Below are positions 47,020-58,390 of a stretch of DNA of 64,000 nucleotides, one piece after another; the first letter of the stretch is position 1, and every line of letters begins with the position of its first letter. A model generated the notes under the pieces. The model worked only from the letters and a program-made list of their open reading frames with translations. It was not told where the DNA came from and did not search any database. Both the position numbers and the translations under genes were made by a program. Source of the DNA: Campylorhamphus procurvoides. Taxonomy: Eukaryota; Chordata; Aves; Passeriformes; Dendrocolaptidae. The stretch lies in assembly GCA_013396655.1 (NCBI GenBank), contig WBMV01006680.1, positions 186,001-250,000 of the forward strand. The letters are read 5' to 3'.

Positions 47020-49862
47020 GCCTCACATGATCCTCAGGGATCCTCAGCCGCAACTTAAGATGCAGGGAAGCACATCCAAATAAAGTGACAAGACTTTCCA
47101 TCTACCTCGCAGCGTTTTCCATCAAGCCTGCTAATGAGCAGTGCTGCATCTCGCAGGAGATCGGGAGAGAATTCTTTCAGGCAGATTTTTGGGGACGAGT
47201 CACCCTGGAACTCTCCTGCAGCTCCCGCGTTTCCTTAAGGGTTTGCATTTGTTTGTGTGGCTCAGTAAAATTCCTAGGAATGGCCTCGGTGTGGTAGCAC
47301 TTCCCTAAAGGAGAGACAGCCTTCGAATACACGGTGCAGAACGGGATGTATTTTCTCACCTACAGAGAGATTTCTCCCTGGAATTGCCGGGGGATGCGAG
47401 CAGAGGGAGGGAGCTCAGGGAAATCGGGGATGTGCTCCCTGTATCTCTGGAAAACACAGTTTCCTGGCTAAGTGCCTGTGTAAACACCCTTTCCCATCCT
47501 GCTCGCAATTTCTCACGGACCCTGACATGCCTGTGATATGGTTTTTGAAAACACCTTGCTTTGCTTTCTTTTGGTAGTGTGCACTGTAACATGTTTTCAG
47601 CACATTTAATAGAGGACACGTATTCCTTGCCATGCCTCGGTTTCTAGGCAGGGCTCTGAGAACTGTTCCCTGTGTGTTTTGAAATAATGTGCACAGAATG
47701 TGTTCCTGTGCAAACTGAACATATATAAATGGGCTGGATTTTCTTTATGATGCTATATTCTCCAAGGTTTGCTACTGATGATCTACCCAACTGTAAGTGG
47801 TGGGCAGAAAGAAAAAAAAGCTGTAACACAGTCAGTGAAAAAAGCTGCAACACAGAGCCAATAGAACAGGATTCAGAGATAAAGGAGCTTTTCAATACAG
47901 CTTCTTACACCTCCTCTTCAGACCTTCTCACATTAACTTCCTTTTTCTCTGGCTGTGCTGTGAATTTCTCTTCTTTTTCTTTCTTACCCAAACTCTACCA
48001 ATGGGATGTTGAACCATCAAACAGTAAAATCTGCTTTTCTTTTCCTTTTTTGGCTGCATATAATACAAACAGAAAAACGTGAAGTAGAGTTTAGGGGGAA
48101 AAATAAGCAAAATGAGAGGATAGGGCTAAGGGATCATCAGCCTTTATGCTGGGCTTGCCAGCTCCTGTCCTGTTCATGGTATTCAAACAAATGATATGCA
48201 GCAGTATGGACTGGATGAATGGGAGAGAAATTGTGAAGAACAGCAAAATAATTGACAGGTTTTATACTATGTAGATACACAGAGGGAAGGACTTGGTACA
48301 CAAGAAAACCTGTTTGAATGAGTTGGCCATAAAAGGCAGGAAGGAGGAAGGTGAGGAAAGATTTGGCAGACATAGCCAATGCATATTTGTTGCTATAGAG
48401 AACATTGAGGCTGAGCTGTTGCAATTGAATATACGTTAACCAGGATTCATTTAAAGTGTTATAGGAATAGATAAAACCAGAAAACCTGTGCAACTTTTAA
48501 TAAGTCCTCTTAAGAAGAAGGTATATAGAGGTCTGGTCATGCATTCAATAGGGGGTTTCAATTTAAGCTTGTTGAGAATATAAAGAAGTTGCTCCCAAAA
48601 TTCAGGGATTTTAGAGAATTTATAGGGAGCGAATGGATAAATTCAAAGGCTGTGCATTGAGTAAGAGAGATCACTGTATGTCCAGAAATCAGTGTAAAAT
48701 GTTTTAGCACTTAATTGATGACCTTTTATAGCAGTCTAGAATTTTCCAATTGCAGGTCCAAGTCTTTCAGGTATTTTTTCTTGCACTATATATATTTAAC
48801 ACAATGTTTCTTGACTTTTCAATTTCAGCCTGCACACCTATGGATGTTATTCTTTTCCATTTCGTGCAAGTAATGAGGCTTAGTGGTATCTATATATATT
48901 CCCCAGGACTGCCTACATGGCAATCTGACGTCTATTTTAAGGAGGGAATCTCTATATACCAAGAGAATGAAATAATTTATGATGAAATCTTGTAGAGGTG
49001 GACAGAGAACACGGTTTCTCGCTCCTGTTTAATCAGGTCATTGAGCTATCTCAGCAGCTCTGTCAGCTCCTCTTAGCAACAGCCCTGATACATTTAATCC
49101 ATATTTTTTCACCATTGTCACAAAGCTCCTGTCATTTTCCTTCCCTTAAATCCCTTTTGCAGAAGTCATCCTTTACTCCAAGATATCATCAGAAGTGTAT
49201 TTTACTGGAGGATGTCCAAACAGCACTTCTTTTTGTGAATTACTCCAGTTCCTGCTAACTCAGTACATGTTTTAGCAGATGTAAAGTGTGTCTAGCTCAA
49301 ATTAATAGAGTAAAACTGGACATTTGCTGAGGAGACTGTCTCGCTCAAACAGTCAGTTGAGTCAGCACTGAATATGTTTCAGGTAGGGCATAAGGAGATT
49401 ATTTTTCACACAGCTTTTTACTGTCCTGGCTACCATTTCAGTGTGCTGTACTAGGGCAGTGTAAGGGATTTGATACCCCAAAACTTCAGGCCTGAAATGC
49501 TTAGAAGTGGGTATGTGGCATATATATGTACAAACCTGGTGCAGCTTTATGCCACATGCCTGATTTTAATCATTTAGATCCATGTTCTCACAGGGAAACT
49601 AATTTCCTGGAAACTGAATTCAATGGGAGTGTTTTACTTCTTGGCAATTTCTTTACAAATCTCTATCATACTTTTAGGTGTATCTCTGACTGGATTCAAG
49701 CTGCTGAATGGGAAAATTTATGTGATTTGTCTGGTTTTACTATTCTCAGTTTATTAACTTGGGTCTCCTTTAGATGAGTAATCGCCATAACAGCATTAAT
49801 TTTTCCCCTCATGTTTGGAAAGCTCCAAAGAAGAGGATTTTCTAGGGCTACAGCAAGTCTAG
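47020..49862. other. KLHL4 upstream flank, no gene recognised
   Basis: Proximal promoter sequence grades into AT-rich DNA. No protein, RNA gene or known repeat is recognised. Confidence 0.55.
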
Positions 49863-50493
49863 CCAAGGCCACCAAGGCAGCTGGAGCATGTGATGGATGA
49901 GAGGAGGCAGCTACAACAGGATTTGTTCAACCTTATGAAGAAAAGGCTCAGGGGCATTTTATTGCTGTCCCCAGGTACCTGATGGGAGAGCAGAGAGGTG
50001 ACAAAGTCAGGCTGGTTTGGAGGTGCCCGCTGACAGGACCAGAGACAGCAGGCACGTGTTGGCACATGGGAAAACCTGATTAGATAGAGGAAAGCTTTCT
50101 ACCTGTGATGGTGATCAAGGAGGTGGGAAGGTGCCAAGAGAGGTTGTGGCATCTTCTTCTTCAGAGAAAGTAGGATCTACTCAGGGTGGGCAGGCCCTGG
50201 CACAGGGTGCCCAGAGAAGCTGTGGCTGCCCCTGGATCCCTGGGAGTGCCCAAGGCCAGGTTGGATGGGGCTTGGAGCAACCTGGGCTACTGGAAGGTGT
50301 CCCTGCCCATGGCAGGGGGTGGAATGAGATGTGCTTTAAGGTCCTTTCCAACCCAAACCATTCTGTGATTCCGTGATCCCAAGCGGATTTGGTTGCCAAG
50401 TTATCCCAGAGAGTTGAAGTTGCCTGCTTTGAGTAGGTGGTCAGATGAGATGAGCTCCAGAGGTCACTTCCAACCTGTCCCTCTGTGACTGTG
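49863..50493 (+). mobile_element. Older CR1 LINE copy, split by a later insertion
   Basis: The left part (49863-50181) reads AGGCCACCAAGGCAGCTGGA, AGAAAAGGCTCAGGGGCATT, GTACCTGATGGGAGAG and CAAGAGAGGTTGTGGC. The right part (50380-50493) resumes with GCCTGCTTTGAGTAGGTGGT and GATGAGCTCCAGAGGTCACT, the next section of the CR1 consensus. The middle (50182-50379) is a second copy. Confidence 0.75.
50182..50379 (+). mobile_element. Younger CR1 LINE 3' end nested in the older copy
   Basis: GGGTGGGCAGGCCCTGGCAC, GTGCCCAGAGAAGCTGTGGC, AGGCCAGGTTGGATGGGGCT, TACTGGAAGGTGTCCCTGCC, CATGGCAGGGGGTGGAAT and TCCAACCCAAACCATTCTGT are very close to the common songbird CR1 3' end, ending in a tandem ATTCTGTG/ATTCCGTG tail. 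Confidence 0.9.
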
Positions 50494-53400
50494 GGACATG
50501 CCAGGGAGTCTTTGAGGTGCTCATCTCACGGCTATGGTAGAGCCAAGTGAAACTCACGTTGTTGTCAGCTGTGACAAGGAAATACATCTGCAGAAATCTC
50601 AGCTCCACTTGAATAACAAGGCAGCAAAGTATCACCTCCTGCCAACTGCTCATCCCACTGGAGGTTTGCTGGTGGTTTGAGGAAAAACAACCCTTTGTTC
50701 TCTGAAAAGCCTCCTTTCCATTCCATGGCTACAAGCTCTGAGGATGATCTTTGCTCACATTAGGAAAACACATTAAATATGATGGCAGACTGGCACCCAG
50801 CAGGAAACTGGGAATCATTTCAAAAGCTTTGGATAAACACACTGAACTTCCAGAGATTTTTGAATGATGCATATTAAAAGTAAGTGTCTAAATAGGTTTT
50901 TATAATAACTTTAAGATTACAAGTGTAAATACCCAATGCTCCCCTTGATTTAGCAAATTATAAAGGTACTTTTGTCATAAGCTACCTATTGAGAATTTTG
51001 TCACAAATCATGTTCTAAATAGGCTTCAAAAATGCCTTTTAGCTGCTCCCCAAGTTCATCTGCCACCAGAACACCTAACAGAAACATTTCAAAAGGTCTG
51101 GATTTTCTAGTTAATAACTTTGTCATTTCTTTCTTTGAGAATTCAATATATTCTCAAATATAATGTAATATAATATTCTCTCACAGCATTTTATTCTCTT
51201 CTCAAAGGAGACACAGCAAATTATTACTCTTTCTTTTGCTGTTTACACATGTACAGATTGTTGATAAATAATCAAGCCTTGTGTAAAAACTGTTCACTCT
51301 TTACCCAAACATCATGTTCCACACTTTGTGTACTCAACCTCTGCACTTACACTACGTGTCAAGCCAGACACAGGGAACAAGGAGTTGAGGAGTTTTATTA
51401 CCCTGTTTTTGAAAATAATGCTTCAGGAGAACTCCCATTAGTCCATCCTTTGTGAAAGAGATGTTCCAGGAAACATCTGCCTAGCACAGCACCAGCACTA
51501 CAGGAGTCAAAGTTACATGGAAAGGAACACAAAAACAAGTTATATTTAAAATCTGCAGGAAAGTTCAACTTTTGTTTAAAAGAAAACTTTGGATTCCACA
51601 AACACAAATCAGTTTCAGACAATCAGATATTCCAAACTAAAGGAGGCAGGAGAGATGATCACTTGAGGGAAAGTGTTGACATTTAAATGCAGTTGCTTCC
51701 TCAAATAACTGGGAACTGTACCACAGATTGCAACCCACGTACGAAGCTGGATGCCAAAATTGGGAAAAAATCACAGCATTTCCACGAGACCCAAGGGAAA
51801 GGAAAGTGAGACACGAGCCTGGTATAAGTAAGGCTGATTAACAGGAGCAACACTGTCACCCTCAAAAGGAAACCAGAATATTAGAGTGAAATAAGAAGGG
51901 GAAAATATCCTCTTCACAAGCAGCTGGGAAGGATCTGCCATGAGCAAGAGCTTGAAAGTGATGCCACTAATGCAGCAAAAAGAAGCTCAAACATATGACT
52001 TGAAACACCTGTCACAGGTCAAGAACAAGATAGAAAAGAATGGAATGGATGTGGATTGATGCAAAGAAGTATAAAAATAGTTTTTACTGATTTTTATCTG
52101 ATTTAGTAAAATTGGAGCTCTTTGTCTTGTGCTGTCAAGTGCTGTGCTCAAGAAAAGTCAACTGTTACATTAATTAAGTCATTGCCTAGTGGTGAAATCC
52201 AGGACCACGACACAGCATTTTAAAATGGGAGAGATAAAATAACTAAGATTTATTGAGGCTGTGGGATTTAGTCTTTCACCACACTTGTTCTGCTGTATAC
52301 AAAAATATTAAATCAGTTTCCCAAGTCTTTTCAACCCACCAAAACACACCTATGTGTTGGCTCTCAGGGACTGAGGCAGATGAGAGAGAAAAGATAATTG
52401 CTGTGACATTTGAATAATGAAGAAAGGTGGCAAAGGGTTAGGGGCAGGATTTCTCACAATTATTGCTTCTCCTGGATCCCTTACTGGAGACATGTGAGGA
52501 ACACAAACAGCACTTTCCAAAGCCCAGTTATTTAAGGGATATTGTGTTGAACAGCTGAATATGTTGAACTTAGAAAATCTTGCCTAAATTTCACCTTCTC
52601 CCTTTTTACCATGGACCAGCTGACCCATCCAACCTCATCCCTTCTGTGATTGCAGCCCCATCCAACACTAACAAGGAGAATGAGCTGCAAACAACTGGCA
52701 GGTTGGAGAATCCACCCTTCCCACTGCAGGGACACGGGACAGCCCTTCTCCTGGAGCTGTGAGTGCTCCAAAGCCCTGCCAGCTGGGAGCAGAGTGTGGA
52801 ACCAGCTCTGCACCTTCCCTGGCTCCTGGGGAGTCTGCAGATACAGCACATGTATGGACACATGGAATTTTTATTGGGAGGGATTAGGTAGAACCACTGC
52901 TTTTATAGAAAAATCTGCCCCTTATGAAGAGTGACACCCCCAGCTATCAAGGGGGATTAGCAGAGGCAGAAAAAAGGCAACCTGTAATTTTGCATTATTG
53001 TACATGGAGTAGAAAGCCAAGAGGGGCACTTTGACTTGCTAAGAACCCATTCCTAAGAAATAAAATTTTCAAGCAGGTTAAACAAGCAACTTTTCTCTTT
53101 AAAAACTTTAAATATCCTCAAGATGAAAAAATTCTCGCCAATGTTCCAAAGGGAAATTTCAAACTTAATACTGATTTTCTTGTGAGGCAGAAAATTACAT
53201 CCTCTTTCCCATATTAGCCCTGAGTAGCACAAAAATATCACACCTCCTAGAAAGAACTGCAGAGTTGAATCATAATGTATCTGCTGGCGAGTCAGAAAGG
53301 GCTTTTGGTTTCTTGGACTTTTCTGAGGTTTGTTTATTTGGTTATTTTTTAAGTATCCTACTAGATCAAGTACTCCAGAACAAGTTATTTTCATTCTTCT

Positions 53401-53939
53401 CTCTCTGGCCCTTTTTCATCTTCTGCACGAGTATTTTCTGTAGAGTCTGGAGTAAGCTAAGCCTTTCTACTTGGAGAAAATTGTACTGAACAAGTCATGG
53501 GCAAGCAGCGTGAACAACCTTGTTAGTCCCTCATTGCAATGACCTTGAACCTAAACCTCAGACCCAAGGGAGGCAGCTCTGATCCAAATATAGTTCATTA
53601 CTGCTCATGTAAAAAGCTGATTATCAGAAAAGAAACCCAAAATACACTAACCAAGCAATTGGAAATTTAGCTATACACTGTGAAATACAAATTGTGTGGT
53701 TTTAATGCCATTCTCCTTTCTGATAGCAGCTATGAGGTCACTGGATGTCACTCAAGCTTTTATCTACATTTGTCTTGCAAACCTCTAGAACAGAGATGTT
53801 GGAACACTTCTGGCAAACTTGTCCCCACGCTTGAGTGTCCCAATAGTAAAGACCTTTTTCTTATATGGTCTGAACCTCCCTGGCTTTGATTTATGCCACT
53901 GGCTGATATTTTTCTTCCTGTTCACATGCTCTGTGAAGA
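50494..53939. other. Intergenic, nothing recognised
   Basis: AT-rich DNA. A GC-richer patch at about 52600-52830 is open in several frames on both strands and has chance splice-like borders, without any recognisable domain. Confidence 0.5.
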
Positions 53940-54110
53940 GCCTTGCTTGGTCTTCATGATGATGTCCCTGCAGACACTGGGAGGCTGCTGAAACTTCCCT
54001 TCTCCAGGCTGAACAAGCCCTGGTCCCTCAGATTTCACTCTCTGGGGGAGTGTTTCAACCCTTCACCACCTCGGGGACCTTCTGCTGAACTCACTTCTGT
54101 TTATCAACAT
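53940..54110 (-). mobile_element. CR1 LINE fragment, antisense
   Basis: TTCTCCAGGCTGAACAAGCC, CTCAGATTTCACTC and GGGACCTTCTGCTGAACTCA are the reverse complement of the part of CR1 just before its 3' UTR. Confidence 0.75.
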
Positions 54111-56519
54111 CTTTGCTGTGTTGTTGGGGCAGACTGTGCAGATCTGGCAGTATTTATATGTTTCTATAAATAGAAATGTATGTTTATAAGTTCTGCTTAC
54201 CTAATAAGTAGCAGAATGGTAGATGCAATTTGCATTTATTCCATGTAACAGCTGTATCAGACAAGCACTGATTCTTAGCATCCTATGGCACATATTTCAT
54301 AACTGTAAAAGGATCATGATAGTTCTTTTAGGAGATACTTGCATTTTCTGCTTACTCACTGATAACAACAACCCCTATTTAACCATCAATTATTATCATT
54401 GGATATGAAAGAGGATGGAAAGGATCTGGCATACCCTCAACAAAACCTAGTATTTCGATTTGACACTTGTCACTGTAGGTCTGGATCATCTGCCATCTCA
54501 AAGCCTTGACAGAATAAGGACTTATGCCCAAGGTCAGTCTTCTCTGCTAAGTTTTTGAATGTGACTTGTTCATTGTCTCTTAAAAAGCAGTAAATGATGC
54601 CTTTAATGTCAAGGGAGGGGAATGCTTGAGGTGGTTGCATTTCTGTGCATTGTAGAAGAGAATGGCTCTTGGAAGGAGTTTTTAATCCCATAGATATGTT
54701 GTGAGGCTCATGAGAGGTGCTGTGGGTCAGTAAAGCCCCCTGAGAACGTGTCCCCTGCATGTCCCCTGCATCACTGACATCAGGGTTAGAGCTCTTTGAT
54801 TATTCAGGAGAAAATGCCCAGCCTGGGGCAGGTGCTGGAGAGGTTTGAGACAATCATTTCCTGCCCTTCTCCTTAATGATTTATCTAATTTCCAGTATAC
54901 ATATTGATCGGAACACAGACACATTCTCAAGTTCACACAAGGAGGGTGGAAAGAGGAATTCTGGACTCCTGCTTTACCTTCACATTCCCACAGGGAACAG
55001 TGCAATTTTTTTACAGGTTGAGGCTCTTACTCTTGGAGTTTATAATAATCCATCAACCTTTTCCCTGCCTTCAGTTTCCCTCCCAGTTATCATCACTTTT
55101 CCTATCAATTTCCCCAGATGTTTCTCTCTCCTCTGTGACTCCCTAAGAATACAAGGGACAGAATACTTTCTCAAATCCTACTTTATAAGCATCACAGTCA
55201 GAGCTCATCTGAAAAAGTGCTGTGAACCAATATCCTTGTTACCAAACTGTCTCCCAGCATCCCAACACTGTCCTTTGGCCATGTCACCTGTGAGAGCACA
55301 CAATAACTCAATTTTTAGCTTGACAAAAAGCCACAGAGCCCCACATCACACTATTATTGTTGTTGTTCAGCCTGGCTCCAGCTGCTGTCGACTGCCAGAA
55401 TGCCTTGAGGCTGCACTTTTCCTTGGTGACACCAGCCCAGAATATAAAAACACAAGCCCACATTTCAACCACTCAAGTCTTATCCTTCCCATGCAAGAAA
55501 TCTTTGGTTCTGTCACGTTTGCAATTTTTAGTATAGTCAGACTCAGCATCTCTATTTTGGTGTGTAAGAAATTAGGAAGTGTTTTCATATTTTTTAGGGG
55601 AAAAAACCCATAGATTTATGTGTGAGTACTGCACCATAAGATGAACACTGGAGAATTGATAGTAAAATATAGTATTTATTATCTTTATATGTATTTCTTA
55701 CTAATAAAAAAGGTATGAAACAACACAGTGATTAGATTTGCAAGTGAGAGAAAATTTCAAGGAGAGAGGAATGACATGAAACCTCCTGAAAACACAGATT
55801 ACTGAATATAACATACATTATTCTGAGGCAAAGCTTATTAATGACAGATTCCCCATGGACAAGAGATACACAGCCTGCTGAAGGGAAACAGAAGAACAGA
55901 ACCCAACACATTAAATCTGATTATTAAGTGTTAAATGGTTGAAAAATCCAGTTATGGCCTGGGACAGGGGTGTGACTGAGAATGGCATCTCTTGTTTTAA
56001 TGTAGATTGTGCTGCCTTCGTGTTTTCCAGACCTTCACCCAACTGTCTGGCCTGATCCAGGCTCATCTCTCTTAATCTTGAACACAGATTTTGGTGTGAC
56101 TTGTGCCACCCCAACCACCAATAGTGTGAGAGGAGTTTCTGTAGGTGTAACAACCCAAGTTTCTCTGTTAAAAGCCGTAGACAAAAACCTTAATTCCATT
56201 TTCCATTTCCAGCTCAGTTGTGGGTGTTGCAGTGAGATGCAGGTGGCTGGGAATGTACCAGGAATGACTTGGTCAGCAGCAATTTCTGGCACGTGGGTGA
56301 TGATGTCCATTTGCTGGCAGGTCCATTGATGACAGTGATGCAGGACAGAAATGCCCATCAGTGCTGGGTAATGTCCTGATGAGATCTGGCAGTGCAGGGT
56401 GGCCCTTTCCTCTCTGATTAAGGAAAGCACTGGCAGCTGCATACATTAACTCTAGAAACTCTCCAGCAAAGACAGCTCTGCAGTAATAAATTCAATCATT
56501 TTGCAAATACACTACCAGA

Positions 56520-56830
56520 GAGCTGTTTCAGAAGAAATTAAGCCTAGCGAGCCTGCTGAAATTAAACTTCTGCTGCAATCAATTGGTAATATCTAACTAA
56601 TACAGTGCAGCATATGTCACAAACAAGAGAGGTGCTCTCGGCTGAGTGGGCCAATTTAAAAGGCCCAATTTACATTGAGGTCTCAATTTGCACATCAGGG
56701 GTTATAACTTTCCTTTAGAACACATTTCAAGGTGCTTGGCACAGTTGGAATGACATTGTTTGGCATTTTGGTTTAGTGAGTTTCCTAAATTAAGTTACTG
56801 CTTTTACCTCTTGTTAGCGAGTGGCCGATG
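56520..56830. promoter_or_regulatory. Candidate conserved noncoding element upstream of KLHL4
   Basis: It contains CAATCAATTGGTAATATCTA, GCAGCATATGTCACA (E-box CATATG), GGGCCAATTTAAAAGGCCCA (an inverted arrangement around CCAATTT) and TAAATTAAGTTACTG, with no repeat signature. Conservation is inferred from texture only. Confidence 0.25.
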
Positions 56831-57369
56831 GCTTTCCACTTTCTTGAACATTTAGGAACACTGGATGGTGTCACCATTCCCTTGTAAAAGACAATTGACT
56901 TTAAAGAAGAAAGTCTATAATTGTGGTGGTGTTAATGGGGAAATAATGATCACAGGAAAAAATATACCTACCAAATTCCACTGTTTAAAATACAGGACTC
57001 AGCTAACCATGGAAACATGCAGAAAAGCCTTGGACACACAATTATGTCTTAATCGCTGTTAACAGTTAATTATTTTTAGTGCTTTATTTCATAATTTCAT
57101 GTCTCACATTAATGCAAATGTTACAGGAGGAAGCAGTGGGAAAAGAAGGGCTATTTGCCTGTCCTTATTAACTCCTCCTTGCTGATCCATTGAGGTATTT
57201 CTTCCCTCTGCAATTGCTCTCTGTGTGCTGGAACACACCTGATTGTTCTCCTGCTGACAGTCTAATCATCGTGCCCTGCAGACCTCTCACTGCCACACCA
57301 GCAAGTACATTGCTGCATTACTGGGACATCCAGTCCTCTGGAAAATAGCACATATTTTACCTTTGAAAG

Positions 57370-57480
57370 GTAACAGCGCAGAAATTCTGAGAATCTCTGC
57401 TGTGATTCACATCACTTATAGATTAGGTTCTTTAATCACAGGCTTGGTAAAGTCCAAGAAGCTTTAATGAACAGGTGGAG
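57370..57480. promoter_or_regulatory. Candidate conserved noncoding block
   Basis: GTGATTCACATCACTTATAG, GGTTCTTTAATCACAG and AGAAGCTTTAATGAACAGGT carry TAAT/TGATT cores and no repeat signature. Weak evidence. Confidence 0.2.
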
Positions 57481-57724
57481 ATTACTCTGCATGGCTTTTT
57501 TTTTAATACCAGTACAAGAATTATTTGCTTTCTGTAACAACTTGCAAAATTATAGTTCCTTTTTCACCCAGCTCAAGAGTGGAGAATTCTTCAAATATTT
57601 TTGTCAACATTTGGATTAACATTGCAGAAAACTTTATGTAACACTGTTGATATTATTTTTCCTGTTTTCTTTTGCTTTTTAGGTTTTAAAAATGCCTATA
57701 ACACGTTTGTAAAAGGCTTTAAAT

Positions 57725-57960
57725 GATCACAGAATCATTAATGTTGGAAAAGACCTCTTAGATCACAAAGTCCAAGCATCAGTCATGTTCCCAAGCACTG
57801 TATCCAGATGTTTTTCTTTGCACATCCAGGGGTGGTGACTCCACCACTTTCCTGGGCAACCTGTTCAAATGCTTGACAATCCTTTCCATGAAGACTTTTT
57901 TTCCTAATATCTAATCTAAATGTTGAAGAAACTCGTTCCCTCTTAGTAAGGTTCTGTCCT
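57725..57960 (-). mobile_element. CR1 LINE 3' end, antisense
   Basis: ATCACAGAATCATTAATGTT, GGAAAAGACCTCTTAGATCA, GGTGGTGACTCCACCACTTT, CCTGGGCAACCTGTTCAAAT and TTTTCCTAATATCTAATCTA match the reverse complement of CR1 from its tail inwards. Confidence 0.9.
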
Positions 57961-58145
57961 TGCTGTCCCCATGTATGACTGCCTGGGCTGGTGCTTTGGC
58001 ACGACCCCATATGTGTCCTTTTGGATTTTATTAGACATCTGAGTCCAAAATCATCCAGCTCAGACCCTGTGGCTGCCACCAGGATGTCCTTGCTGCCCAG
58101 AGCCCTCCACTGCAGAGAGTGTGTGACAGCCCCACTCCCCATCCT
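57961..58145. other. Spacer between two CR1 copies
   Basis: About 185 bases of unassigned sequence between two antisense CR1 tails. It may be a diverged continuation of the first copy. Confidence 0.4.
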
Positions 58146-58390
58146 AGAACCACACAATCACCTGGGTTGGAAGAGACCTTTGAGATCATCAAGACCAACC
58201 CCTGATCCAACACCACTGTGATTACCAGACCATGGCACTGATGCCACATCCAGTCTCATCTTAAAAACCTCCAGGGACAGTGAATCCACCACCTCTCTAG
58301 GCACACCATTCCACCACCTGATTACTCTCTCTAAAAATATTCCTCCCTAATATCCAACCTAAACCTGCCCTGGCAGATCTTCAGCCCACC
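58146..58390 (-). mobile_element. Second CR1 LINE 3' end, antisense
   Basis: AACCACACAATCACCTGGGT, TGGAAGAGACCTTTGAGATC, ATCAAGACCAACCCCTGATC, CAGTGAATCCACCACCTCTC and TTCCTCCCTAATATCCAACC. A separate, better preserved copy in the same orientation as its neighbour. Confidence 0.9.

Larger units (their letters stand above)
54111..57724. other. Intergenic with a long chance frame and candidate conserved blocks
   Basis: It contains a 245-codon plus-strand frame (54876-55613) with no domain, frames on both strands at 56009-56442, and two AT-rich blocks that look like conserved noncoding DNA (56520-56830, 57370-57480). Confidence 0.5.

Noticed and set aside
52580..52934. A GC-richer patch with an acceptor-like TGATTGCAG and a donor-like GAGCTGTGAGT
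   Set aside because: Both strands are open, there is no domain, and splice-like words of this quality are common by chance.
56009..56442. Frames of more than 100 codons on both strands
   Set aside because: No family is recognised and both strands are equally open, which argues for composition rather than coding.
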